A stretch of 64,000 bases of DNA from Brugia malayi. Lineage: Eukaryota; Nematoda; Chromadorea; Rhabditida; Onchocercidae. Both the position numbers and the translations under genes were made by a program. The notes beneath the pieces are model-generated. The model saw only the letters and a program-made list of their open reading frames with translations. It searched no databases and was not told the DNA's origin. Where the stretch lies: NCBI RefSeq assembly GCF_000002995.4, contig NW_025062478.1:8718001-8782000 (forward strand), read 5' to 3'. Below are positions 1-13,967 of the stretch, piece after piece. How positions within the stretch are numbered: position 1 is the first letter of the stretch; every line of letters starts with the position of its first letter.

Positions 1-137
1 AGCAAAGGAATGTGCTTCTGAATTAATATTCCGTAATTTGGAAATTTTTCGCAAGCCATAAGTTTTGATTTATGGAGGTAAAATAGGCTTTGCAGCTGTT
101 ATTAGAGTTGAAGGTTAAATCAAGGTTTCAATTCCAG

Positions 138-642
138 GTACCGTTTGAAGATGAAGAGAAGTTGCGTGATTGGTTATACAGCGTTTACCAATACAAGGAT
201 AATATTCTTGGTAGTTTTTCATACTTTTGTATATTTTTTAAACTGAAATACAGTGTCATAATATTTTTTCACAGAACAATGTATTATCATAGTAAACTCA
301 TGCTTCAAAACAATAATTATTTACAAAAAATGAAATTAGTTGAGAAAATATTCTGCAAGTTAAAAACTTAGAAGTTATATAATAATGATGGTTATAATGA
401 GTACTCGAGTTCATTCACTCAGTTGTAAAATTTTTGAAAATTGAATTTCATCGTACAAGTTTTCAGACCGGTACTACAAAGAAGGCGTTTTTGTGCGTGA
501 CGAGAAAGGTAATAGGGTATATTTTCCATGGTGGAGAATTGTCGGACAGTATATTTTTTGGTTATCTTCATTTTATGTGCAATATCGAATTTATTCATTT
601 ATAGTACTTCATTTTCTACGAAGTATAGGTCTCATCTCGTGA
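138..642 (+). CDS. LPGAT1-like lysophospholipid acyltransferase, last two exons (5' end outside window)
   Basis: Two exons are visible, 138-210 and 467-642, joined in phase 1 between a GT donor at 211 and a TTTCAG acceptor ending at 466; the stop TGA is at 640-642. The first encodes VPFEDEEKLRDWLYSVYQYK followed by DNIL. The second encodes a segment beginning DRYYKEGVF and a hydrophobic C-terminus with WWRIVGQYIFWL. The order 'VP..DEE.L+DWLY....K+..L..+Y+.G.F' followed by a C-terminal membrane stretch is what I know from lysophosphatidylglycerol acyltransferase 1 (LPGAT1; acl-8/9/10 group in C. elegans), an ER membrane enzyme that re-acylates lysophospholipids. The catalytic HX4D and substrate motifs would lie upstream, outside the window, so activity cannot be judged. 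The frame is open back to about 90, so the first exon may start earlier. AGPAT3/4/5 and LCLAT1 have related tails and are the alternatives. Confidence 0.7.
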
Positions 643-3600
643 AATACTTGGAATTTCTTATCTCTTGATAAATATATTCGAAATTGCACAAATATGATAT
701 ATACTTGTTTATTTTACTATTTGTGTCATTTGTATTCAGAAAAGTCAGTGTTGGCTTTAAATACAAGATGAGTTGAGCTTTTATTTTCCCAGGATCTCGA
801 AATAGTTATTCGGCACGATCTTTAGATTGTTTGTATTTCATCGTCAACTTTATCTCCTTATTTACAACAATCTCTTGAATGAGTGAACCATTCTCCTATC
901 GATTTGATTTCTAATTTTTGAAATTTTTTAGGTCATTATTTAATATTTCAAGTTAATTTCATTTTCGTTTGCTTCAGGGTTTTCATACTTAATTTATTTG
1001 AGATAACTAACTCTTTAAAAAGTAATAGTTTTAAATTTATATTCCTTTGCGAGTAGGTCTTAAAAAAAATTAAAAAAACATCGAGTTTGTTTATTTTGTC
1101 ATGTGTACGATTATGTATGGTTTCTTTCTAATGTTATTTGATAATTGTTGAATTGTTGCAATTAAGGCTAGTGTAAGCGTTGTGATTACATCTAATTACA
1201 TCGTTGAATTATCAAATTGTAAAAGTTTGTTTTTATAAAAAAGTTTAAAATACATATGATCAAGGAAAGTTAGAAGAACAATATAAAAAAATAGGATGGA
1301 AACCAATTTCGTCTTATTTTAATAGAGAAACTCATCGAAGATTTTATTTCTCAAAATTTATGCATTATTAAATGTATAGTTTTTTAGACGTTTCATATTA
1401 CCAGAACTATTCCTAAAAAAAACGGTGCTAAACACTTATATTATTTCATCTCTGCATTCTCAGTTGTTAATTTCATTATTGCAAATAAATGAAGTCATAA
1501 TTAAGAAAGAATTAAGTTTGAATAGTATTCTAACTTTATTGAGAAGTAATCAATTCTTTATTACTGAAAACAAAATTTCAATGAGGATTTCTTCCATTAT
1601 AGTTCTTAATGGAATTTATTCATTAAAATTATAAAGGTATTCAAGAAGGAATAGTTAGTATTGTTAGCTTTTCTTACTGGCAGTTATCGTTTAGAGAGCA
1701 AAAGAATTGAAATATGTGGAATAAATCGATTGAAGATTTTCTACTACTTAAGTGAAAAAATGTAAAAGAGATGGTACAAATTGACTTAAAGACACCAAAA
1801 TAGGGACAGAAAAAATACTTTTCGTTGAGGACTTGTCGTAACGTTTATATAATGTTACTTTTTTTCTCTTTGTAACATTTCTCATCTGAAATTTTTGAGG
1901 ATTTTTTTTCGACAGGAAATGCCTATGACGTTAATCTTGTATGTAGGCATTTAACAAAAATGATTTAGCACTGAGACTTTTAAGATAATAAAGGATGCGG
2001 AAAAAGCTACTAGTTTAAATGCCATTACTAGTTGTAAAAAAAGTCATTTTTAAATAAAAATATCAATTTTTTTAAAGGTAAATGTAAAGCGCATCAGTTG
2101 GTTGCAATGTCAACTTCATAGAAAAAAGAGATGGCAAGAAAAAACTTCTCATTTATGAGAGTATTTTGGTTTATCATTAAGTCCCATAAATTTATTCCAA
2201 GTCTTTTAAATCAGTACGCATTAAACTATCATAGATTTATTTGTTGTATTGACTTTTGTGAAAATGAATTCTGTCTATGATAAACAGATATTACTTACAA
2301 CTACTTAGAAGTTCCTTAAGGCAATCACGGAACATGTAAATTAAAACTATCTGCAACGCAAAACATACGAACTGAAACCATATTTAGAGGAATCCATCGT
2401 CATGAATCGTTCAATCTAATTAGTTACTTAATGTAACAAGTAGTCAGTATGAAGGGAAATTGTTACCTGTTAAACACGTTTCAGCAATTCTTTTGAATTA
2501 ACTGACGATCTTTGATTTATCTTTCCTAATGGATTTACACAGAAATTTCTGAAGCATATATTTGAAGCGAACAGCTGGCTATACGATTGTTTCCTATTCC
2601 GGATCATTTAATCATTGATACTCTCCGCTATTTCTCGTATAATCTCAGCATGACTTTATGTCCTTGGAAAAGTGCAAATTAACTGCTATTGTCATGTCAC
2701 TATTACAATAGCAATTAATTTGTATTAATAATAGTGAAAAGTGACAAGTTAAAAAAAATTTTATGATATTGTTTCACAACTCTCAATTCAACGAGTTATT
2801 ATTGGATTTCATTCTTATAAGTTTAAAAATAGTTATGAATTGCATTGTAAATATAGAGTCATTTAAGTTTCATACCTTTTAAAAACTAGATGAATTTATT
2901 ACTTTTTTAGAACTATTAGGATTGATCGAATATCAATGCATTGAATTTCGATATAACAATTCATGACAATAAAATATTTCAGTTAAATTAGCAGATTAGT
3001 GAACTTAGAAATTTATTAAATTCCCCAGAAAAATAAAAAAATTCAACTTTTTGTCTCAAATTTCAACTGCAATCATTCTTTTCTTGTTCCATAGATATTT
3101 TTTTTTTCAAAATTTCTACAATTCTGGACTAATGCGAACGACACACATTCTTCTTATTTTTTCCACCTCGAATCTTTTCATGTTCTCTTTTTGCTAATTA
3201 AGCCAAAAATTCTTTTTCTGCGAATACTGAGACGCTGAATGGATAAGTGCGCACGAGTGTAATTTCATTCATTATTTACACTTTTCTATGGAATAGGCAG
3301 GGTTACTTTTACACTTTTTACTGCAACGTGGAACAAAATTCATGTCTTTTTGGTAATTAAGAGAAGAAGTGCTTAATGATACTTCATGTTCCGAAGCCTT
3401 CGTTTTTTTTCTTGATGTGCACTTATAAATGAGACTAGAACTCATCAATTCTTGGGGACTGCAAGTGACTTAAAGTATTGAGGGTATATTAAGAAGAAAA
3501 AGAAAAGTATCTCTTTCTTTTCTGAATATCATATTCTTTTTTTCTGGGTTTTTTTCTAAATATCATAAGAAATATCATAATCGATATGATATCATTTATC

Positions 3601-4355
3601 ACCACCATACGCTTGTAACCAGGTCTTTTGTAATTTTATTGAAGAAACTGTTTGATTATTATTAGTCACATAATTATTTTTACATCTGCTGAGATACAGG
3701 CATGCAATGTTCTAAAAATTAAGTTCTAATGAAGAACAAATATATAAGATAATGTTGCTGAATTGTAATTGAAATGCTAGTGAATTTGCCACGGGTAATA
3801 TTGCAGCATTCTAAGTTCCAAGGGTAGCATCGAACATTCTAGATTCTTTACAAATAGCCGTTTTTTCTTGAATGATTTATTGTAGTATAAACTTTGAATG
3901 ATATAAAGAAATAATTATTAAAACAAATGTTATTTTTGCCATTAGTTATTGGCAGAAAAATTTTGTCATTTTAAATATTTCGAGACAGCAACATTGATTA
4001 CTTTTCGAATTTTTTCGTATTCAAATGCCTTTTTTAACTTACAAATTATAGAAATATTATCTGATGTTTAAAAACAAAGTTACATACTACCAAGAAGTAA
4101 AAAAAGAAGAAGAAAATACTGGAGGAAAATTTTATTAAACAATAAGTGCTCAATCATTAATTTTTCCTCCATAGATATATACTTTCTCCTTCTTTTACCC
4201 TCTAAAGAACGTTTTTTGCACCCTCTGATTATATATATCGCTAATAATATCAATAAAGCGATATTTCTGAGTTATACCACTTTACTTATCATTCAAACAT
4301 AGTGATCGAAGGTTCATAAAGAAGTAACAATGAGAGTGAGTTTAAGATTAGCTGT

Positions 4356-4360
<5 letters not shown>

Positions 4361-4391
<31 letters not shown>

Positions 4392-4392
4392 T
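4361..4392. repeat. (TAA)n microsatellite
   Basis: About ten uninterrupted TAA/ATA units, directly visible. It lies in the non-coding interval and is a likely polymorphic marker. Confidence 0.95.
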
Positions 4393-7300
4393 TAATAAGT
4401 GAAAGTAAGAGAAAAGAAGAGATCAGCTCTCAGATAAGAAATGACTTCTAAAAATACCTGAAAATCATTTATCATAATTTCTAAAATAGTATTTATTTTG
4501 AGAAATTTTATTTCGTATGTATATATTTTCTTTCCAATATTTCGTATGTGAAAGGCATGTAAAAAAGTAAGAGAAGGAATGTCAATATTTATAGGTGTCA
4601 AAAAAGTAACCTGCAATCTGTGGAAGAAAAAAAGTCTTTCATTTTCAAATTTAAAAAATAAAAAAAAATGTTAAACTTCAAGGAAACTCGAAAAAGGTAG
4701 ATATATTTGCATCATTTAAACAATCTCCGAATATAATTCGAATGAACAATATACTCCTCATTGCTGTTTGAAATTTCGATTTCGAATAAAGTAGAATGTT
4801 TTTGTGTTAGGAGTGGCGAATAAAGTATGGGAAAGAGTCAGTTAGTATGTTATAAAAATACTGCTTGAAAGTTAATTGTGCAAATCAGTGGCAAAGAAAA
4901 TGATTCGATTGGAAAGATTAGATAAGATGATAATGATGAAATTACTATGAATGATTGACACTTCATGCATACACATAATAATAATTTTTACTGGTAAATA
5001 TTGTTTTTTATAAAAAAATCGGTTTCTTTCTGGAATCACAATTATCTTTTCATCTATCAAAAAAGAAAAAACTTTTGAAAAAGTTATGGAAATAATTTGA
5101 GCCTTAAATATTATAAACAGAAAAAAAAAAAAATATCATTTAAAATTAACTTTATCTTTCAAAGATTTTTGTTATTGTTAGCAAAACAGGAAATGTCATT
5201 TTGAAAAGTACTGTTGAGGAATGAAAAGCAAAGAGAAAAAAAGAAGTTACTGAATTAGGATGTTTTATTTTTAGGCCTATAGGACATCGTTTCTTGGATG
5301 AAATAAATCAATTGATACATCTATCAGAAGACAAGCTGAAACTTCCTTGCTATATACTTCATTGATCATTTGTTTAGCTAATTGGTAAGCTTATCAAATG
5401 AGATTTGACTTTTCATAGAATTAAATTGAAAAGAAGTTTTTGATGAGGAAAGAAAAAAAAAAGAAGTCTGCCCATATATTATGCAATTCGAAGTGCTTCC
5501 CAGAAGTACTCTTCCTGATAATTCTTCTATCGTAGCTTTGCAGCGCCACTGCTTGTATTTCTTTTTTTTTAGGAGTTTCTCAAAAATTTTCTACTAGTTA
5601 AATTTTATTTTCTTAATCAAATTTATCCATTCACTAGTAAGTATCCACTGATTACTTTCTGACAAATATTATTTTGCTAACATAGACAGTGAAACGAAAT
5701 TTTATGGATATTATTAACATATGATGCCAATAAATTCATTATCATTTGCTTGCTTCTCTTCATTAAAATAAGGAATGTGGGAGGAGAATTCGATAATTTC
5801 AACTTTTTTACAAGTCAGTATCAGCCACTTAAATTTATGCTATACAAGTTTACAATCTTAATAGAAGTATTTCGAAAATAGTTTTCGATTTCGAAGAAAA
5901 GATCACATTTTGTACTTAATATCGCTTTCAGCCTTTTTCACTTTGCTTCTAATATATTTGCATTATATCATAAGTTGTTAATAAAATTATATTTTTTGTT
6001 GGCTAATTACTATGGTTTTCTAGAAATGCTGCTGGGATCAACATTTCGAGATTTAAAAATTTGTAATTGATCTAGGAAAGTTTTTATATTTTGCAGGAAT
6101 AATGAAGTGCTTTTCAAGCCTTTGATAAATTCAATTATTCCGCTAACTAAGAGTTTAGGTGAAAATCCTTAGGTGGAATATAAAGATCTACTGATAATGA
6201 AGCTTTCAAGAAGAAAATCAGCGGAAAATATTTAAAAAAAAGAATCAATGAAAGAAAAAGATTAAATTCCACTCTACTCACCTATTTTCAAATATTTTAT
6301 TATTATGTTTAAACCTAAAAGCTTTAGTTTTATTAGAACTAATTTCGGAGTTCCATGCTCAAATTCAATCAAACTAATTCAATGCCTATCTTATTTTCCT
6401 TTTTGTTCTTTTTTGGTGCAATGCTTCAATGCGAATAATTTGAAACCATCAATTTTCAAAATTCAATCTCTACATGAAATTAATTGATTGCTAAACAAAT
6501 CTCATTGTGCAAAAAATTTACACATTTAATTTCCATAATACATGTAGCATCTGTTTTCATTAATTCATCTAAATGTGTTACACAACAAATAAACAATAAA
6601 TAAAAACAACAAATAAAAATTTTCCTTTTCTAACTAAATTCCCACTTTGAGCAATTTGTCAATGACACGATATATAAGCCATACTTAACCGAAATATTAT
6701 TCGTATCGTTAATGACGGAAATAACATTAGTATTATTGCAGTAGTAAATATATATGTATTTAGCATAATATTCTTTTGTTCATCAAAAATGAATAAATAA
6801 AATAGTTACGAAACAGAAATTAAACTATCAAATAGAAATTAAAACGATAATATAACATATAAATATGTTACAATAATATCACATTCAAATTATTGCTTGA
6901 AAACATACTTTTTATTAAACAAATTAGACATTACAATAACAATTTTGTTCTTCACTAATTTTGCTAAGTCAACCTGTACATTTAGAAATCTTTACAACAG
7001 ATCCTACAAAAGCTTGAAAAGCTTTTTCATCTTCTTATTACTCCTTGAAGTCATTATTTTCTCTACCATTAAAAATCTTTGTTTTGTTTACGAAACTTCC
7101 TGAAAAGCGATATTGAGCTTAATGCGTAACTGATATTACAAGCTATTTCTGTTCTCTTTCAAACCCATTTTGAACTCAAACAAAAAAAGAAAACCATTGT
7201 GAAATACTTTTAGTTAAAATCAATTATAATAAATAACAGTCTAAAATAAATGTGAAATAAAGAAAAATACAACAAACAATAAATCATTAACAAAAGAGCA

Positions 7301-8750
7301 TAAGAAAAGAGATAAGCATTAAAATGATACATCACATTATTATCATCTATCTTCCTATCACTATGAAAATGCAAAAGCTCAACCTAATAATATAAGATGA
7401 AAGACAACTATTTGAGGTAATATTTTTATTTAATGATATTCATTAAAGATATTTATGTTTTATAAGTGTGATGTTTGCATGTCTGATTTATGCATTAATG
7501 AGTTTAAGAAGAGGCGACTATCAACAAATATGTTATTGTCTTAGACACTTGTTCGATATCATTAACTATATGGTTCTTCATTTAGTCCAAATTTGAAAAT
7601 AAAAACGAAAAAAAAAACCAAAGGTCATATTGTCTTTAGTCGTAAGAAACTTTACTACATCTTTGTTTATCCAAAGCTAGAAAAATATTTATCTTCAGAG
7701 AGACTTTCAATTTCATTTATTGGTAATCAATAAATATAGTAAATGAAACAAGCAAATTAATTAGATTACTTTCCAAGACAAATTTTGCAATTAATATAAA
7801 AAATATTGGTGTTTTTCAAATTCTCCAACTTCCATATTGTTAACAAATTATTATGCGTTAAATGCAGTGATCATCAGAGAAGCCACACAATAATTTAAAA
7901 TAAACTGATTAATTAGTTTAAAATAAATCATAAATTGTTTTTCTAAAATAGATCAGTGATTTGTTCCAATGTCACATTTGTTAGAAAAAAAGTAGCACAT
8001 CAGTATCCTTCTGATCTCATTCTATATCACTTATCAGAACGACTAATTCCATTTAATCATTTCAATGTTAGCAAGCAAAAACGATGCAATTTTCGTTTCT
8101 TTCAATGTTGATTCATTTTGTTGGCATTACATAACGGATAATTTATTCAAAAACAAATCATATAAAAGCTGAGACATTCCAATAATTTCAACTCCATTAT
8201 AGTTGAAAAGAAAGAAAGATAAATGAATAAAGAAAAGATTTGAGACAACAGCGCAGATAAGACTTTCTTTTTTCTTTAGCTGTATTTTTATGGTAATGCA
8301 ATTAAATAAAAGTGCTTTGTTGCTCAATATATATGTTTGTCTATTTTGGTGATGAAGTCGAGAAATGTTTAATATCAAATTAGATGATTAACAAAGAGCG
8401 CTGCTTTCTGTTCAATTCATTTCAGTACAGTTGGACTTGAACATATTTTCTGGATGATTTCCTTTCGTTTCCTTCCTTTCCTTTTGGTTCAATTCCTCAA
8501 ACTAATACTTTTTACATTATTATAATGGAAAATAGACGAAAATTTCATTCTGTTTCTTTCTTTCTTTCTTCTCTTCTTTCATTCTTTCACTTTTCATTAT
8601 CTCTGTTAACACTTCTCATTTCCTCTCTTCTTTCACTTCAATTTTATTTTTTTAATTTCATTCTAATGATAGCATAAGTGGAGGTTTTTTTTTCTTCTAA
8701 CAACTTGTTTATTTTTAGTTGTGTTAGCATAATTGTTTAAAATTTGACAC

Positions 8751-8829
8751 ATATATATGTATGTGTGCATGTGTGTGTATGTGTATGTGTGTGTGGTGTG
8801 TGTGTGCGTGCGTGTGTGTATGTGTGTTT
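8751..8829. repeat. (GT)n-rich microsatellite, interrupted
   Basis: Alternating TG repeat broken by ATG, GCG and GGTG units over about 80 bases. The apparent open frames on both strands here (poly His-Thr and Val-Cys) are artefacts of the repeat. Confidence 0.95.
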
Positions 8830-11473
8830 GGTAATTTTGTCTTTCATAAAGGGAAAAAAGAAATCGAAATTGAAATGCTTCAATTCAATATTGCGCTTTT
8901 TTGATACTTCAGGAAAGAAAATGAGCTGAAAAAAAAGCAAGGATTCGCATTTTTTTCTGTTTCTTTAAACATACTTAAAATGTGAGATTATCTTTTGTTT
9001 AAAATGAGAAAAGATAAGATTAGAACGATGCTAATATAAATATTTAATTAGACATCTTATAAAAGTCCCAAAAGTTTAGTATTAATTTAGGTTTTTCCAA
9101 ATATATGCTACTCATTTGCTTTCTCATATACAAAAGTTTATTGTGTTGGAGCTTCTTCCTAAACTTACATCTTAGATTTTTAATAATTGGCGAATAAAAA
9201 ATATTTCTCAAGAGATGAAATATCGGAAGTTAAAATTTAGTAAACGAGTATTTATCATTACTTGAATTAATCTAAGATAGTTAAATGATAAATAATTGAG
9301 TTAGCTATATAAGTAAATATGGAAATACAAATCAACAACAACAAATTTTGTTCCGCTTCGTAAGCAAGAGTGATAATTAGAATGATAAAGAAGCAAGCAA
9401 ATGTAAAAATATTTTAATTAAATAAAGATTATCAATTGGTTAAAAAAGATGACAAGACTAAGCGATTTAGTGAAAAATTGCCACTAATGCGAATTAAATG
9501 AAATGAATCGGTGAATCAATATAAAAGCAATAATAATTTCATGTGAAGTATTCCAGATTGTGCTTTCTTTTAAACGAAAAAGAGTAGTTAAAGCATATCT
9601 CAGCTAAATTTTTGAATTTCAATTCAAAATTAACAAATTATTAGAAGCAATTTATCATTTCTTTTTATTAATTTATCAATTTATTATTACTATATAAAAT
9701 TCAAGTATTAAATTTAAGATGAATTAAAGCCTCGAAATGTGTTTGCAAAATACGTCGAGAAGGCTAAAAAAAAGGACAAATTTATCAATTTTTCAATGTA
9801 GGACGCATTGCTTGAAAATATTTGATTAAATCAACGAAGAGTTTCTCATTCAAAGCAAAACATCACTGATACTTTCATATGTGAATTTTAAGTGTCATTT
9901 GCACAGTTTCAATTTCAATTAATTACACAACTTCCGCTTATATATCTTTCAGGTGCAAGCAATTTTACGCTTCAGGCTATTATTTATTCATTGAGGGGAA
10001 GCGAAATGATGAAGGAAGTATTTTCATTACTCAAATCAGTCCATTTTAAATAGAAATCTCCTCTCCTTTCTTTTTAATTTTTCCGTTCTTTGTTTTTGAA
10101 AAGTTAAGAAAAGCTGATACTTGTCATTTTATTCTAACAATCCTTATCATATAATCTTCTAAACTGCATTCATCTTAAAATACAGTACATCAACTATCGA
10201 AACGAATCTAAATAATGAACATTACTCATGCTAAGTTTATTATCACTGAAGTCGTTTCATTCAAAAAAAAGAGAAGACAGAAACTTTTAAATTGTAAGAA
10301 AAATATTTGACTATTCATAATTCAACTAAGTTTAACTCAAACTCAAAAATATTTTAGAGGTTGTATACATAAAACAAAAGGATGATTAAGTTTACATCAC
10401 AAATTAATTCAACATTTGGCTCAATTTAGCTGAATCACCAAAGATCCTAAATTAATCTAAACAATTAACGTTATTATTGTTAGCCTTATTATCTATGAAG
10501 TCATTTCATTCAAAACATATATATTCGTTTTTTTAAGTTAAACTCAAATGAGCCATGAATAGCCAAAGTCTAAAATGTTGCAAAAGGCTTCTATATGAAT
10601 AAAATTTTTTTGTTAACTTCAAAATGGTCACAATAATTCATGAATTCAATTTTCAACCTTAAAGATACTAGAATTGTCATCTCTTCGTCCTATTTAATAC
10701 TGTAATCATATTTTATTTATTTTCTTCAAACAGTGTAACATTAGAATCAGTTACTACTACATATCATACAAAAAGAAATTCAAACCATTAGTCACTAGAC
10801 CGTAGATTTTGTTTATTTTATTTCAGTACTATATTATTTAATTCTTTTTTATTTTTATAACTCCCAAATCTGTTATTTAATTCAAATTAATTATAGTTGA
10901 TAGTAATAGCAATTCTTCGTTGGAAGACTTCGACAGATCGCTTTCAGTGAGAATTGTTTACATATGAAAATAGTTTTTGAAGAAAATAAGAAACTTTTTG
11001 AATATATAACTAAAAATAGTTATTCTTAAAAATTACTTTTCTTCTAATTTGCAAAGTGTTCCTAGAAATTAATATTCCTTTGTAAATTTATTTGTGGAAT
11101 GAAAAATTTTGGAAATATTCCAGCTTGCCAGAAATAAATTTTCAGATACGTTTTCAGAATAATATCTTCTCTCAGTCAATATCACATGTGTAAATGTAAC
11201 ATGGCATGAAGAACTTTTTGGTATCATTTGATAAAATGTAAAAACATTTGATGGTGATGCTAAAGAGAATGGCAATGTACCCTGCTTACTTCTTCTAATT
11301 ATCTTATTTAATTAAAGCATAGCATTTCTGTCTATCATATTAGCTCTTATATTTTTTCACAATGCATATCTTAAAATTTTGTAAGAATTATCATTTTTAA
11401 GATAAACTTGAAAAGCTTCAAATTTTAAGTTTTAAAATGAATTTTAAAATAAAATAGGATTTTCTAGCAAACA

Positions 11474-13891
11474 ATGGAATTAAACAGTGCTAGTGTAATC
11501 AGGAATGACACAAGTGCTACAGAGATTACAATTCTATCAGCAATTCCTGATGTGATTAAAGAAGTGCCAACACTTGAACCAAGATGCTATCTCAATGACA
11601 CGAAACATTTGACTGAGCGCTTATGGCTCGTAACAATCCTTGGCTCAGCTCTTAGTACTATCAGTATTGTTGAGAATGCTTTCCTATTCTTAATTTTTAT
11701 CACTACCAAACAGCATCGTCGCAGTCATTCGCTCTATTTATTACTTCTGGCACTTACTGATATATTTATTAGTTTAACTTATATATTAATAATGTCTGTA
11801 AAAGTGCTCTGTCAATACAATGAATGGGTTTTCATGAAAAAAATTTGGTATGTTTACATTTTAAATATAATTCTTTTTTTTGAAAGCTAACGAAAATTTT
11901 CAGTATGCAAAAAGTAAGGGAAAAGAAACTATGAATTATTTTTGGACTTCGACTTATTTCTGTTCTGCCAATAGAAAAAGCGCTAATTTATTAATTACAA
12001 AATAGTTTTTTCAGGATGACATATGTAGTACCAATGATGACCATGTCGCATGTCGCCATAACCGCCTCATCCTTTCTTATCGTTTTCGCTACCGTAGAGA
12101 GATTCTGTATCACCGCTTCAAACCATTATGTCGAATTTTTGCAGAATAATCGCTGCTACATAGCTTTGTTAGCTGTATTAATTGGTGTGTTCACCAAAGG
12201 AACACTGATACTTGAGCTTAAGGTTGAAATAAATTTCAATTTTAGCGAAATAAATTTTTGGTATTAAAAAAATAATAGTCCTATCATAATTTTAGTTTTA
12301 ACTTTGCAAAAGAAAATACAACCTCGAAAGGCAATTATAAATTAGTATTCTAACTGAAAAATCAGATCTTATAGCAGAGCATTATGCCTTATTTTTTCAT
12401 TATGCTATTCAGTTATCTGAGTTTTTATTTCACCTGCCATTTTAGCCATTGCTAATTCAAGCTTTCTATCCATTACTTATAAATAATATTGACTCGAAGC
12501 GTCTTGAATACATCAACCATCATCCCTCTAGTAAGAGTTAGACTTAAATTCATAAATGCAACTAAGGCTAAATGATTATCATTCATCACTTCATCTACCT
12601 GTATGCATCAAAATTTGCAGCCAATTCATAATTCGAATTGTACTGGAACAATAAATGAATATCGGCTGGAGATAACAGCATTAGTAAGCCATAACGAACA
12701 CTACAAATTGTTTCGTTTTTGGTTTCGCAATATTGTTACTATTCTATTTCCATTTTTCACATTGATATTCCTAAATGCTCGAATTGTTAATGAGCTGAGG
12801 AAAAATTTTATTGCTGAAAAGCATAATATGGAATTAACGCATGCTACTAATGCCAAAGAGCGAAAAGTTTGTTCAAATATTCTAATTCAAATCTTCAAAA
12901 TTCTAAAATGAATAAAAGAAATATTTTTTTCTAATGCTTAAAAATTTATCTAATTGCGAAAATAATTATTTGTATTGATAAATTTCTATAATTTGCATTA
13001 TGTAACTGTTTTTTTTTTTTTTGCACTACAAATTTTGAAATGGGCGATTTAAGTCTTTTAACTATATTGTAAATGAATTTGTGAAGTTAACAGAATGACA
13101 TTACGTCATCAATTTGATTACTAGTGCATGCATGCATTCCCAGTACAGTGAAATACGCTATAACTTCCTCAGCTAATATTGAAAGAATTTGCAGGCTCGA
13201 ATTCGAGCAGCTACACGAACTTTAATGCTTGTTGCTTGCACTTATCTTCTAGCAAATATGCTCAATGTCATTATAACCATTTGGGAGCACATCGATGCGA
13301 CATCACTTTTCAGCAGGTACAATAGCACTTCAAACAGTATTTTAAAATTTGGAAAAAAAACGAAAATTCAGTTAAGATTCATTTCATACTTGCGAGATTA
13401 AACTCTAATTTCTATTAATCCTATCTAGTATTACACTATTAGCCTTCTAAGGGTGATTAATTATGATATTTTAACTTATTTCATCTTTTGGTTTATATAA
13501 TAATATTTCAGACTAATTGTTGAATTAAATTCTTCTCTCTTAGCTAATTCAAAAGCATCGATGTGTACGAGAAGCAACCATTCCATCGAAGAGCATATTA
13601 AATTAGCATATAAAAGTTAATTAAACTATTATAATACAAAATGCTAAACTTTTTATTTTCAGTTTTTTGGACTTCTACATCTTTAGCGTTGATACGGTAT
13701 CGTTGTTGACCATAGTGGCATGCGCTTTACGGTTACCCATATATGCAAGTTGTCAACCAGCGCTTCGTGCTGAACTGATTCATTTTGCAAAATCATTTTG
13801 TAAGAGGCCAAGACACGTGAATGACGGACGTAATGAAGCACTACTTATTAATCGTAATGGTACTATCAGTGAAACATTGTTCAATGAATAA
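11474..13891 (+). CDS. class A (rhodopsin-like) GPCR, neuropeptide/FMRFamide-receptor type
   Basis: Five exons, 11474-11847, 12015-12222, 12621-12866, 13195-13316 and 13663-13891, join in consistent phase (2,0,0,2) to a 392-residue protein. The extracellular N-terminus (1-49) carries N-glycosylation motifs (NDT). Predicted spans: TM1 about 50-77, TM2 87-108 (LALTDIF), TM3 ending in ERF at 153-155 (the DRY position), TM4 168-190, TM5 228-248, TM6 285-306 (CTYLLANMLNVIIT), TM7 322-344 ending ALRLPIY (the NPxxY position). Cys113 at the TM3 boundary and Cys201 in loop 2 can form the canonical disulphide. The short basic tail has SFCKRPRH. The TM6/TM7 wording resembles nematode FMRFamide-like peptide receptors (frpr group), but I cannot name an orthologue. 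Such receptors couple peptide binding to G proteins in the neuronal or muscle membrane. The start ATG follows in-frame stops, and the stop is directly followed by further AT-rich sequence. Confidence 0.88.
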
Positions 13892-13967
13892 ACAAGAAAT
13901 AGAAATCAAAGCTATACAAATGTTTACCATTAATTAAATGAAAAAAAGACAAAAAAGCTAGTCTGTA

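Larger units (their letters stand above)
643..11473. other. long gene-free AT-rich interval
   Basis: About 10.8 kb between the acyltransferase stop and the receptor start. I scanned both strands for exon-like stretches with flanking splice signals and found none I could support. The open frames here are short, low in complexity and without family resemblance. It holds simple repeats (listed separately), a pyrimidine-rich stretch around 8460-8640 and many homopolymer runs. It may carry distal control elements of the receptor gene, but no motif can be named. Confidence 0.6.

Noticed and set aside
8737..8940. Opposite-strand open frames over the GT-rich repeat
   Set aside because: Poly His-Thr and Val-Cys products come from the microsatellite itself and have no start or splice context.
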